Source of the DNA: Himantopus leucocephalus
Taxonomy: Eukaryota > Chordata > Aves > Charadriiformes > Recurvirostridae
Assembly: GCA_003993805.1 (NCBI GenBank)
Contig: RSEF01000001.1
Span: 208,518,979-208,582,978 of the forward strand
Length of the DNA stretch: 64,000 bases
Direction: 5' to 3'
Shown: positions 1 to 10,800 of the stretch, piece after piece
Position numbering within the stretch: position 1 is the stretch's first letter
Layout of the letters: every line of letters starts with the position of its first letter
Position numbers and translations under genes: made by a program
The notes under the pieces: generated by a model
Databases searched by the model: none
Told to the model about the DNA's origin: nothing
The model's input: only the letters and a program-made list of their open reading frames with translations

Positions 1-113
1 GGGGCTCTGAGCAACCTGATCTAGTTGCAGATGTCCCTGCTCACTGCAGGGGGTTGGACGAGATGGCCTTTACAGGTCCCTTCCAATCTAAACTATTCTA
101 TGGTTCTATGACT
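1..113 (+). mobile_element. CR1 LINE 3' end
   Basis: This is the terminal part of a CR1 retrotransposon cut by the window edge. It shows the usual CR1 3' phrases: a gagcaacctgatctag-like stretch, then ggggttggacgagatggcc, then aggtcccttccaatc, ending in an ATTCTATGGTTCTATGAC tail of the octamer type typical of CR1. It lies inside intron 1 of DYNC2H1, antisense to that gene. The element is 5' truncated as far as can be seen, and no coding capacity remains. Confidence 0.9.
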
Positions 114-304
114 CTTGGGCCAGTAATTTATGCAGCAGATGCTGAGACCAGCATAGATATTTGCAGCAGGACGATGTCTCCCAAATCTTATGGCCGCTAA
201 CCCCGGGCCGGACCCCAGGCTCTGCATCCCCACCGGCACACTGGGCCGCGGTGGACACGCTGGATCCACAGGTGCCTGCCCACCCTCCGCGGACACCCCC
301 CTAC

Positions 305-505
305 CTTGTTGGAGGCGGTGAGCCGGGTGCCCGAGTGCTGCACAACGAGGAGGAACTCATTGCCGTCGTCGAGGAAGCTGGTGAGCTCCGGGCGGGCACA
401 GAGCCCCGCGGCCAGGGCGGCGGGGCCCACCGCCGGATCCACTCCGAAGTAGTTAGCAGCCGTGGCTGAAATAAAGCGCTTCCTCTTGTCTCCCTCCCCG
501 GCCAT
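305..505 (-). CDS. DYNC2H1: DYNC2H1 coding exon 1 (cytoplasmic dynein 2 heavy chain 1, N-terminus)
   Basis: First coding exon of the heavy chain of cytoplasmic dynein 2, the motor for retrograde intraflagellar transport in cilia. Read on the minus strand, the ATG at 505-503 opens 67 codons: MAGEGDKRKRF, then NYFGVD, then FLDDGNEFLLVVQ and LTASNK. The NYFG and NFLDDGN-type motifs match the known vertebrate DYNC2H1 N-terminus. The exon ends in AACAAG at 305 and is followed by a GTAG donor, phase 0. The reading frame is open well upstream of this ATG, but homology starts here, so this start was chosen. The rest of this roughly 4,300-residue protein lies outside the window, to the left. Its neighbour DCUN1D5 is transcribed divergently from the same CpG island, the same arrangement as in mammals. 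Confidence rests on the distinctive N-terminal motifs and on synteny. Confidence 0.9.
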
Positions 506-686
506 GCCGGCAGGGCGCAGCTCCGCCGGGCAGGATCGAGGCGGGGGTGGACGCGGAACCCCACCAGAATACGCGGAGGGCTGACGGGAGAAGACCCCAA
601 GGGCGAGCGGCGGGGAAGACGGCGGCTTGCTGCGGGGCACAGGGCGAGGCCCGAGGCCTCCCGGCGTCGCTGCGTTGCCAGGACCC

Positions 687-700
687 GTCACTATGGTGAC
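687..700. promoter_or_regulatory. X-box-like RFX motif upstream of DYNC2H1
   Basis: The 14-base inverted repeat GTCACTATGGTGAC fits the RFX X-box plan (GTNRCC, short spacer, RGYAAC) with a two-base spacer and one mismatch per half site. It lies about 180 bases upstream of the DYNC2H1 start codon. RFX factors control many ciliary genes, including dynein-2 heavy chain orthologues. A further GTTGCC half site is at 674-679. Function is inferred from motif and position only. Confidence 0.5.
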
Positions 701-702
701 TG

Positions 703-713
703 AAAATGGCGGC
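703..713 (+). promoter_or_regulatory. YY1-type motif AAAATGGCGGC
   Basis: AAAATGGCGGC matches the core recognised by YY1, a factor often bound close to transcription starts in CpG-island promoters. It sits three bases from the X-box-like palindrome, on the DYNC2H1 side of the divergent promoter. Confidence 0.4.
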
Positions 714-1610
714 GCCGGCGCGCTCGCGAGTTTGGTCCGGGTGGCGACGGGCGAGCGCCGCGCTGCGCCGCTGCCGCCGGCGGGCAGANGGCAATCGGCA
801 GGCGCGCCAGGATGAGCCAGGCGGGCGACGCTCCGCCCCGCGGGGCGGCGCCCTGGCGGCGCGCGCCCCCTGCAGGCCGCCGCGGAGCCGCCTGAGGGGA
901 GGGGAGGCTCCGTGGCTGCCCGCGGCTCGACCCCCCTCCCGCTTCGGCGGCGCCCCGCGCTGCTGCACGGCTTTCCTCTCCGAGTCATCCAAGCGTTTCT
1001 GCCGCGTTACGGTGTCACGGACGCCGCGGTACTTGGTGTGCTTCTCTCCCCCCCCCTACACGCACCGTTACCGGCCCGTTCCCGCTAACGAACCAGCGGT
1101 TCCCTTCGGTACCGCAAGGCGGGAGAGGGGCGGCGGGCCCGGCCCCGGTAGGCGGTGGGGGAGCGCTCAGGGCTGCCAGACCCCGGCCAGCAGCAGCGGG
1201 AGGGAGCCGAGGAGGAAACGTCCTCCCCTCAGGGACACCCGCCCCGCGGCCCCAGAGCGGGCCTCGGGGGCACAGGCTGCCCGTGGGGGCAGCGATACAG
1301 TAGCGATACCGACGGCTAATACTGCAGAATAAACCTGAATCGTGATAAATTGCTATCGCGTTTACGGCTCGCCCCCGAGCGCCTGGCGGGCGTGCAGGCC
1401 TCGCGGGCACCGCTAACGAGGGCTTCACGCCTCCCTGTTTTATTTCGCTGCGGACGCGCGCTGTAACGGCCACGCAGCCCCTGCTCCTCCCACGCCCCCG
1501 GAGAGACGTCCCTGTCCCCCCCCCTCGGCGGCCCGGCACGGCCCGGCTCGGCTCCGCCCGCGGGGAGGGAGGCGGGGCCCCGGCGCCGGGCCCGCCCCGG
1601 CGGCGCTGTC

Positions 1611-1618
1611 ACTTCCTG
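1611..1618 (-). promoter_or_regulatory. ETS/GABP-type site in DCUN1D5 promoter
   Basis: ACTTCCTG (reverse CAGGAAGT) is an ETS-family core, common just upstream of housekeeping CpG-island starts. GC boxes (CCGCCC, GGCGGGG) lie within 60 bases upstream and the DCUN1D5 ATG is 264 bases downstream. The DCUN1D5 transcription start is therefore probably near here, by inference. Confidence 0.4.
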
Positions 1619-1881
1619 CTCAGCGGTGTCTGTGTCCGGGTCGCTCGCCGTTCCCCGAGCAGCCGCTACCGCCTCGGTTCTCCGCTCCCCCTTCCCGGGC
1701 GCGACACCCGTTTCTGGGACCGGGTACGGCGGCGGGGCCCCGGCGGGGGTGGGGAGGAGCAGGGCGGGACGGGGCTCCTCTCGTCTCCTCACCGCCGGTC
1801 TCGAGAGGCGGCGGCGGCCGGGGGGCGGTGAGGCCGGGGGGGGCCCCGGCAGCGGGGCGGCCCCCGCCCCGAGGCAGGACG

Positions 1882-4800
1882 ATGCCGGTGAAGAAGAAGA
1901 GGAAGTCCTCGGGGCCGGCGGCTGCGGCGGCGGACGACACCGGCCTCAAGAAATGTAAACTCGGCAGGTACCGTCTGGCGGCGGGGCTGCGCGGGGCGGG
2001 CCGGGCCCGTGGCGGCTGCCGGCGGTGCGTCCCGGGCGAGCGGCCGCGGGGGTGGGGCGCTCCTCCGCGGGCGGGGGGGGGCCCCGCCGGCCCCGCATCG
2101 CCCCGCACCGCCCCGCCTGCCCCCGGGCTGCGGCATCCCTTTGTGCGGGGCCCGGCGTGCCTGGGGTTTGCGGCGGGGGCGGGGGGTACGGTGTGGGGCC
2201 CGGCGGGAGCCGCGCCGCGCCTCGGTCGTGCCGGTGGGCCTGTGCTTAGGCACGGCCCGGGGACGGGCTGGGCCGGTGCGGGGCCCTCGTCGTGCGGGTC
2301 GCAGCGTTTGGTTTGTTCGGGCTCAGGAGAGAAACGGTACGGAGCCGCTGCCGTCCCCGGCTGGCGTTGCCTTTCGGTGTGTACCAGCAGGGCCAGTCCA
2401 GCGTTTGTCCTCACGTTCATTCTAACCCTCTGCCTGGGGTAGGCAGCTCTCCTCGTTTTAAGGTCACCAGTACTCAGAGTGTCTTCGTTAAACCGTCTCT
2501 TCTTGTTTTTTGCAGTGAAATGGAAGGAGAGGTCAGCACACTCCAATACAAAATCAGGAAATGGTTTTTTTAATAAATACAGGAGTCTGAGCATCTTTGC
2601 ATTAACTACTATAAAAAGACCACTTATGTTGTGATAGCCTAAAATTACCATTAGCATGATAAACCATTACTATGGTGTAGGAGGACCTTCCAGTGTGGCT
2701 TTCCTAAAGTAACTGTACGCCTTCTTCATCTATTAGAACTTTTTAAGTATGTCAGTAAACCAGTAGTTACGACAAACATCCTGAGGACATAAGAATACAA
2801 AGGACTTACGAAATCAGCGCTACGGGAATGGCTATTGCAAGAAACTGTGGCATATGGCCTGTCTCATAGGTTGACCAAGCTTGAGCTCAGAAGTACTCGG
2901 GCTTTTATTTTGCTATGACTGTTCATTTTGGATGACTACCACAGCTCACTTTCTGTGGTCATTAATGATCTTTTAGTTTCAGTCTAAATTTACTCATAAT
3001 TTACTCATAGCCAGTTAGTAACTGTTCTTGTGCCTGCATTATCCTTTATATAACGCTCCTCCCTCATGGTTCTGCCTCATAATGTATTTGGAGCGAGCAT
3101 TTGTGTTTTCTCATGCTTTGTTTTGTTAAATTAAACAAGCTAGATTCTTCTGGTTTGTAATACCGATTTTCAGTTTCCTTGCTCATCATAGCTCTTCTGT
3201 GCATCTGTTCCAGTTTCAGTTCATCTTTCTTGAACACTGCTGACCAAAATTTTATGATCTTAATTTCTTTTATTTTAAAAAATCTTTTGAAAACTCTTAA
3301 AAAAAAACAAACCAAAAAACCACCCACAAGACTCTACAGGAAGCTAGTAGTTATTGGGCAAAAATGATGATGTAAATGAGAGTTCGTACTAGCTGGTCAC
3401 TAAATGTTAGATATACAAGCATTTTTGACATAGCATTCTTATACAGCAATATATTGGTAATATTCTTTAATAAAACCAGTGATTACAAATGGATATGTGT
3501 TTAACTGGGTAAAACCAACAAGCGATAGCATATTGTATTGGCTCTTTTTCTTTCTGGTGACCTGTGTTTTTACTGGCAGTTTAATGGATGTTTATCTGTA
3601 GTACCTCTTTAATTCTAGCTTTCACCACATAAGGCTTCGTCTTGGAGAGCGTTGCTTTCTTTTCCAGTGAAGCTTAAGGTGATACATGGGAGATAAAGTT
3701 GTTCATCACCTCTCAGAATTGAACTATTCTTTTCCTGCTTGACGTTTTCATTTTAAAATTGCAATGTAGGAGCTGCATAATTTTAAGTCATCTCATATGA
3801 TTAACTTTCACCTCATTCTTAGAAATAATCATAGCTTGTTCTAAAAGTCTGTAACTTGTATTTGAAAGGAGTGTGCATTGAAAAGGTGCTGCAACTCCTT
3901 CCTGGCTACAAATGCTTTCGTGTGGTGAATGTTTTCACTGGAAGAAGTTAGTTATTCTATGTATCCTTTTAAAGAATGATAAATGATGAAAACTGACTTT
4001 CTAAGCAAACTGGGTTGTCTGTCACATAATGAAGACAAAGAGGGGGGTAGCTGTGTGTGCTGAACAGTTTTAGTGTTACTAGAATAGTAATGTGCAATCG
4101 ATGGTATGTGTACCAAACATCTACAGAATTTACAGATATTTAGTTACATGTTTAACATAAGCAAATTGACCGAGTTTTCTTCCCAAATTTGGATGCTTAC
4201 CTATAAATAGCCTGACTTAAATATGTCAAACTCTGCAGCTCCTGTTGACCTAAATGGGATCTGTGCATATTCAGCACTCTTGAAGATCATGCTGCTTATT
4301 AGAGACCTAACTTTAAATGCTTGTATGTATAAATATAAGTAGATAATAAAGCATTTGAATTACTGAGTAGTGATACGTTGACTCTCTGTGTGTGGATTTT
4401 TTGGCTTAATATCTCCAAGTTGACGCTTCTTTTGCATTTCAGAAAAAGTAATAGTTGCAATAAATTGGGCTATGAGAGGTTTATATTTCAAGGTAATTCT
4501 ATGTTCCAACAAGTGTTGAAATAGGCTGACAGATAGTTGCCCTCTGATAAATTCAGCTTCATTGTTGATGTGTATTGACTTTGTGAAACAGTTTGAATAG
4601 TTCAAACTAATAATAAACAATTTGGAATTTAATTTGAAATCATTTCCCATTTCTCATATTAAAATAACACTTATCATCCTTGTGTTTCTATAAGCTATTG
4701 CAGATCACAAGCCTCTGGTAAAGTAATAAGTGGAGAGGAACATTTTTCAAGCAAAAAGTGCCTGGCTTGGTTTTATGAATATGCAGGTAATATGCAGTGG

Positions 4801-7800
4801 ATTCATATTTAAAACTATATGATTTTGTTTAAAACAAATGAATACATCAAATATTATTTGCATTTTGCTTTTTGATACTGAGGTAGACATAAAAAATACG
4901 TCCGTATTCGCTTCCTTGTAACATTCACTTGAGTTAGTATAGCTTTTACTATCACCTTTTCAGTATTTGTTCGTTTTGACTTTCTCCTCTTTACTTTGTA
5001 ACTTACCATGGCATTCTTTAAAATGAAATTACTGATGTTGGACAGTACAGGGTTGAACCAGGATAAACTGAATGATTCTTATTCTTTATGTGAAATGTTA
5101 GAGGCCAGAACACTGAGAGATAGTTTAGATATAAGTTTATTTATGTAACTAGATCTTGTTTATAATCAAATTGGAAGGATAATGAGCTAGTTCATGATTT
5201 AAGCCTCGTGGTTTTCTATTTTACAAAACAAAATAATAGATGCTTATACTGTTTTTCCTATCTGAGACTCTGTCCTAACATTTTTGTTATTCTAAATAAC
5301 AAATGTTTCATTCAAAAGGGTTAGAAGTATCCTTTTCAAATAAATCAGAATTGCTATCCAAGTAATAGTTGCTTTCAGTGAATATGCAGTGTATTTTGCA
5401 GGCCATATTAAACTATTACTGCTATGTATTTACCAATTATATGGTTAGAAATTCAGGATCTGTGAACTGTTACTAATTTCTTTTCTTGTCACTACTTGAA
5501 GTCCATCATAACTAATTGGTGATTAAAACTCATTAATGGCCAGTTCTCAGTATGAAATGAGCTGATGATTTATCTGCCAGCAATTGGTTTGAGTATACTT
5601 ATCAGAACTGATATTTTCGTTGCAGTCTTTCCACAGTAGTAAACTTCTGGTTCTAGTAATCTGCTTTCTAATTTAGGTTTGAGGCATGCTGTCTTGGAGT
5701 AAAGAGGCTTTTCCGAGGAAAATAATAATTCTCAGTTAATTTTCTTCTGATAAACACACCTGCACATACTCTTAACTTTTTTAAGGCCTGTAAATTTTGT
5801 TTTTGTTGTTGGGTCAAGCACTGAGTGTAGAAGGTGTTAGTTAACTAGTAATCAAAATATGCTAAGCTTCTAGCATAAAATAGAATTCCAGTGAAATTAT
5901 ACACCCTAGGAGATTAAATGCTTCCATTAAAAGAGAAAATTATACACATGGACACACACATGTATGTGAATTGTACATATGATTTCTGAGCCAAAAACAC
6001 TGATTTAGGTTTATACCTTTCATTACCAGTACGTGTTTCTCTTCATAACTTAAACTTGCAATTTTTTTTAACACATTCTCTATAAGGTCTTCTCAAAACC
6101 AGGTGGCGGTGTTTTGCCTTGCTTACCTAGGCAAAATATTCTTTGCAACATTTTTCAAGAGGTAGGGGTTCATGATCTTAAATGCCAGTTGCATTTTATT
6201 TTCCTGTAAAAGTAGCCATTTTCAATAGTTTTTATTGACTATGCTCTTATCTCACAGTGAGTAATTACTCAAAGTACATTATCCAAACTCTTAAAAAGAA
6301 TTCTGCTTACAATAACAGCAGCAGATACAGATGAAGTGGAGACAGGTATCGTCAAGGGGGGAAAAAATAGGACTGTTCTGTCTCTGTATAAATAGCAAAA
6401 TTTGCCCTACCCAAAAAAAAAGTAAAATGGCATGTTGTTTTGGAAGACAAAGCCTTTACCTTTTACATAAGTTCATATTCACTAAAACAATATTAACATA
6501 ACAATCCAAGACACATCAAAATAGCATGTCAACAGGCCTTCTAATAATATTTGGTTGCCCAGTAGGAGTCGTTTTTGGAAGGCTTAGCAGAATAACTAAA
6601 ACCAGAGAGAGATTCAGAGAAACAAAGCACTGTAGCGTGTGTCTCTGTGCTCTTTAAATACACTATTTTGCTGCTTTTTAGACGCTTTCTTCGTGTTAAA
6701 ATGGAAAAGTGACAGCATAACACTAACTGTTGTGGTCCTAATCAAGTTATTTTCATTGCAGTCATAAACCTTTTTTCTGCTTTGTACATGCCTAACATGC
6801 TTAGCATTTTTCTGATTTATTGTTACCACTCTCTTCACACTACTCAGCATCATAAAATTAACCTTACATTATTTGAAGATTCATCCTCTTCTGTTAGTGC
6901 AAACCCATAATGTTAATGCCATTGAAAGAGTAATATCTGTAATACTAGCTCAGACAGAATTTTTTTGTTGTTGATAAAATAACCCTTTGAAGAACATTAT
7001 TCATAGATTAACTTCAAAACAGAGTAGCGGTACCCAAGTCATCTTAAAAACTATTGACTGCCACAATTACTGGAGTTGAGCTATGTCAATGGGAAACTCA
7101 GTGGAGTCTTTTGAAGACTTGCGTGCACAAACTAAAATAGTTTGTCTGCTGTTGTGGGGAGGCAGTGCACAACATGAAAAATCTGGTTTAGTTTTGCTTT
7201 TAGTTCATTGTGTTACTTCATATGTAATATAAATGTCTCCACATTGGAGTTGATAGAATGGTTCTAACATAAAAGCTACTTAATAGTGTAATTCAGTGAT
7301 TTTAAAGGTAGCTTGTATGCAGTATAGTCTAATTATTGTTGTGTGTAACCTTTGAGAGCAGTGAATGTTACTTAGATTTCAGTCTGGTTTCTTTTTTTTT
7401 TTTTGAAGGTCCCGATGAAGTTGTGGGGCCCGAAGGAATGGAAAAGTTCTGTGAAGACATCGGTGTTGAGCCTGAAAATGTAGGTTTCTTGCACGATACT
7501 AATAACACTTTAAAAGGGGGTGGTGGATAAGATTGAAACTCTTAACTTCAGTAAGCAGCGAGTTGTTTATCTTCCTGCTTTTAGGAGCTGTTCTAAGGTA
7601 TTTCAGCTGAATACATCAGTTATGCGTGGCTGGTGTGTGAGGTTTTTTGTTTGTTTTATTATAGCAATACTTCATTTTCAGAAACTGAAATTAAGGGAAA
7701 GATTGCACATAGCTAAATTATTAAATGGTAACAAATACAAAGTGCAAGCATGTACAACAATTGCTAGAATGTTTGAATGATTAGAGTTTTCTTCTTGAAC

Positions 7801-10800
7801 ATCTAGAAATCAGCCTTTTCTTGCATACTGACTCCTTCTTCTCCCCTTGTTTTTTTTTTTTCCCCCCTAGATTATTATGTTAGTTTTAGCCTGGAAACTA
7901 GAGGCTGAAAGCATGGGATTTTTTACCAAGGAAGAATGGTTAAAAGGAATGACCTCATTACAGTAAGAGTGTTTTTACATATATAATAGTGTTCTAATTT
8001 TATGTTTGTACCAGTAGGTTAATTATTCTTGCCCTCGGTTTCTTCTTCATTGTCAATAAGGCACAGAAATTCTTGCTTTTAGGTCTGGTCTCTATCAATG
8101 ACTGTCAGAAGCTATTGTTCATCCAGTTATCAATCTGATGAGTTCACTCAGATGATGAAGTTTTGTCTAACCCTAATAAGTCAGGTTTCAGTGGCTTCTT
8201 TTTTCTTACAAAAAATATGTTAAAATGTAATTCTAGTTAGCAGACACAAATGAGTATATCTGGAGATACCCATAAGCATATCTCAGTATTGGTATTCTAG
8301 AAAGTTTTTACTGATTTCTAAGCTTTATAGATGAGTACTGCATTGATAATAATTTTGGTTATTGGATGCAGGTCAGAAGGCATGCTTAATGCGTAGGTGA
8401 AATAACACTTTTCCAATTTATAGATAAATTTCCTCTATTTGTAAGAATTTTTGGTGAGTTAATGCTCTGCCAAAGGAGGTTGTTTCTTTCTTGAAACTAA
8501 CCAGCTTTTTGTGACCCTTAGTTCAGTTGTCACTTTTTGTTTGTTCTTCATGAAACTACTTATGTTACATTAATGTTTTAAGGGTGAGTTGTTATGACAC
8601 TGCATTCAATATTAAAAATATCAGGGAGCTATTGTTGCAGCTCCAGTATGGTGGGAAAGAGGGGCTGATCCGACCCTTGGAGTTGGCAAAATGGCCCCAT
8701 CAGTTGTGAATTGGTTTGGGAATCTGTACTGGACCGATATCCTCTAGTTATTTGAGACTATGGAGTAAGTGACTCTGGCCTGATTCTTGTGCAAATCTTA
8801 TTTATTTGGGATCAGGCTTCCGATAGACACCTTGATTTTATATTTTTTTAGTGACTATTCAAAGCTCTTAGATTTATTAAAAGCGGGAATGATTAAACTG
8901 CCTGAAATTCAGGACAACAGAGATTAAATTCTGGGTGCGTACATTTTTAAATGCAGTGAATGGGCATAATTTGGTCACTTCTCTCAAGTACTTAATTTTT
9001 ATGGCCAAATGGAAGCTCTCAAGTGTTAGCCAGTCTAACAGAATGCAAGCACAAAGATGCATGAAATCAGGCACCTCTTCAGAGCCATTACTATAGACTT
9101 TGTTTCCAATAATCTGCTGTGATTAGGAATCTTCTGATTCTTTTAAGGACAGAGCTGGTCATGCTGTAGGCTAAATGTGTTTAAGACAGCAAGTATGGTA
9201 CTGCTGTGCGTTTTTATATGAACAGAGTTGTGATCGAAGCACTTGCTTAAGCCTAAACCGGTTAACCTGTATGTTTTGCTTCCCCTGGGTGTGCTCTAGT
9301 AGCACGCTGTAGACTAAGCAGCTGGATGAAGCAGTGACACTCACATAAAGGCATTCAAGATTCGTTGGCTTAAAAAGAAAATATAAATCTGTGGACTTGT
9401 GCTGTTTGCGCTTTCTGGGAGGGGAGGATCTTATTATGGGATTCCATGTGTAATGGGGGAGTCTAGTTTCTCTTGAAAGGCTTGACAAGTTTTGAAGAAG
9501 AATTTTACCTTCTTAAAGCAATGAGGTATTATTACATTCTTGCACAGCTTTTTTTTTTTTTAGTTTTTGCACAAATAAATGACATTAAAATGCATTAAAA
9601 GCCCAGAGTGTGTTCCAAGTCAGAGTTATGTTACAGAATCCTTATTTCAAAATACGTGAAATGTCACATAAGGTACTTGCATGAACAGGGTTGGGTGGAA
9701 TTCAGCTCCACAGTAAGACACCTAAATGTGTGGTTTGTATGCAAGAGCTGGATTTCTTAAACTCTGAATAGATCTCCAAAGATTGCAGTAAATGTAGTGC
9801 AGCCTGGGAAGATACTCAGCTTGCCCTAAGACCTAGTGACTAGTCACCTGAATTGCTCTTACAGGTTGGTACCTCTGTGAATGGCAACGCCTAAAGCTTA
9901 GACACCTACCTCTAATCTACAGTTAGATGCCAACATTTGGGTGCCTGAATCTTGAAGTGACATTCTTTTTGTGTGTGGTTTTGTGATATGCTGATGAAGT
10001 TTGTTCTTTAGAGAGGAGGAGAAAAATAAATATGTGATAAGGTATACACTGTCAAAATTAAGGTGGATCAAGGACTAAGTAGCAGCTTATGAGACTTAAA
10101 CAACTTAAGCCGTGGAAGTGAGGTTTCTAGTATATCGTGTTGGTAGGGTGAATTCTGCCGTGTATATATGTGTGTGTGTGTATATATATATATATAAAAA
10201 AGTTGGGTGCCTGAATCTAAATTAATCACCTGAAGTTCTTTACATAGTCAGCAGAGAGAAACAAGTACATCTGCTGGGCAATTTATTTCAGCTGTTTTAA
10301 ATGCCTCCTTAGGATGAAATGAATAGCCCTCAGGAAATGACTGTTTATCTACATTTGCTTTAAAGCCATTGGAGGGTGAATAACTTAGAGTTGAGCATTT
10401 AACTTTTTATGTATCTGCGTTAAAGCAGAAGCATACTCATGTGTTTTTCACTTGTAGGCTTTACAGACCTAGTTACAAATCTAGTTACAAAATGAAGATG
10501 AAGGAAAAAGGATTACAGTTCGTGATTTTATTAAACTCCACAGAAGTTGTTGTTTGAACTAGGTAAATACAAATAATTTCATGTGTAAGGAAGTGAGGCG
10601 TAAGCAGCTGTATTGTCTGAGTACTTCCCTCTGGCTATGTTTTTTTTTTTTACCTTAGAATTTGAGCCAAATTTTACGTTAAAGTTGAGCTCTTGAAAAT
10701 GAGTGGCCAGGTAAAGGGGAGAGAGCCAAATTAGATTCCAACTGAGGGAAAGATAAGGTTGTGATCTCACATTTTTAGGTACAAGAAAGCCACATGAGAG

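Larger units (their letters stand above)
180..2400. promoter_or_regulatory. CpG island with divergent DYNC2H1/DCUN1D5 promoter
   Basis: A strongly GC- and CpG-rich block of about 2.2 kb covers DYNC2H1 exon 1, the 1.38 kb between the two start codons, DCUN1D5 exon 1 and the start of its intron 1. Sequence on both sides is AT-rich. It contains GC boxes (for example near 1554-1580), an ETS-type site ACTTCCTG at 1611-1618, a YY1-type AAAATGGCGGC at 703-713 and an X-box-like palindrome at 687-700. The many long open frames here on both strands come from high GC, not from coding. One ambiguous base (n) is at 789. Transcription start sites are inferred only. Confidence 0.85.

Noticed and set aside
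789..789. Single n in the CpG island
   Set aside because: Unlike the other single Ns it is not flanked by duplicated sequence, so it is treated as an ordinary ambiguous base.
2510..2573. Possible extra DCUN1D5 exon after TTTTTGCAG at about 2516
   Set aside because: The sequence after it does not match DCUN1D5. The true exon 2 at 4704 fits by phase and homology.
197..2657. Long open frames on both strands across the first 2.6 kb (up to 345 codons)
   Set aside because: They come from high GC in the CpG island. Only the MAGEGDKRKRF segment (DYNC2H1) and MPVKKKRK segment (DCUN1D5) match known proteins and have proper splice donors.
9690..9970. Possible old MITE- or LTR-like repeat with recurring gggtgcctgaatc phrases
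   Set aside because: The similarity is too weak and the borders cannot be set by eye; noted only under intron 4.
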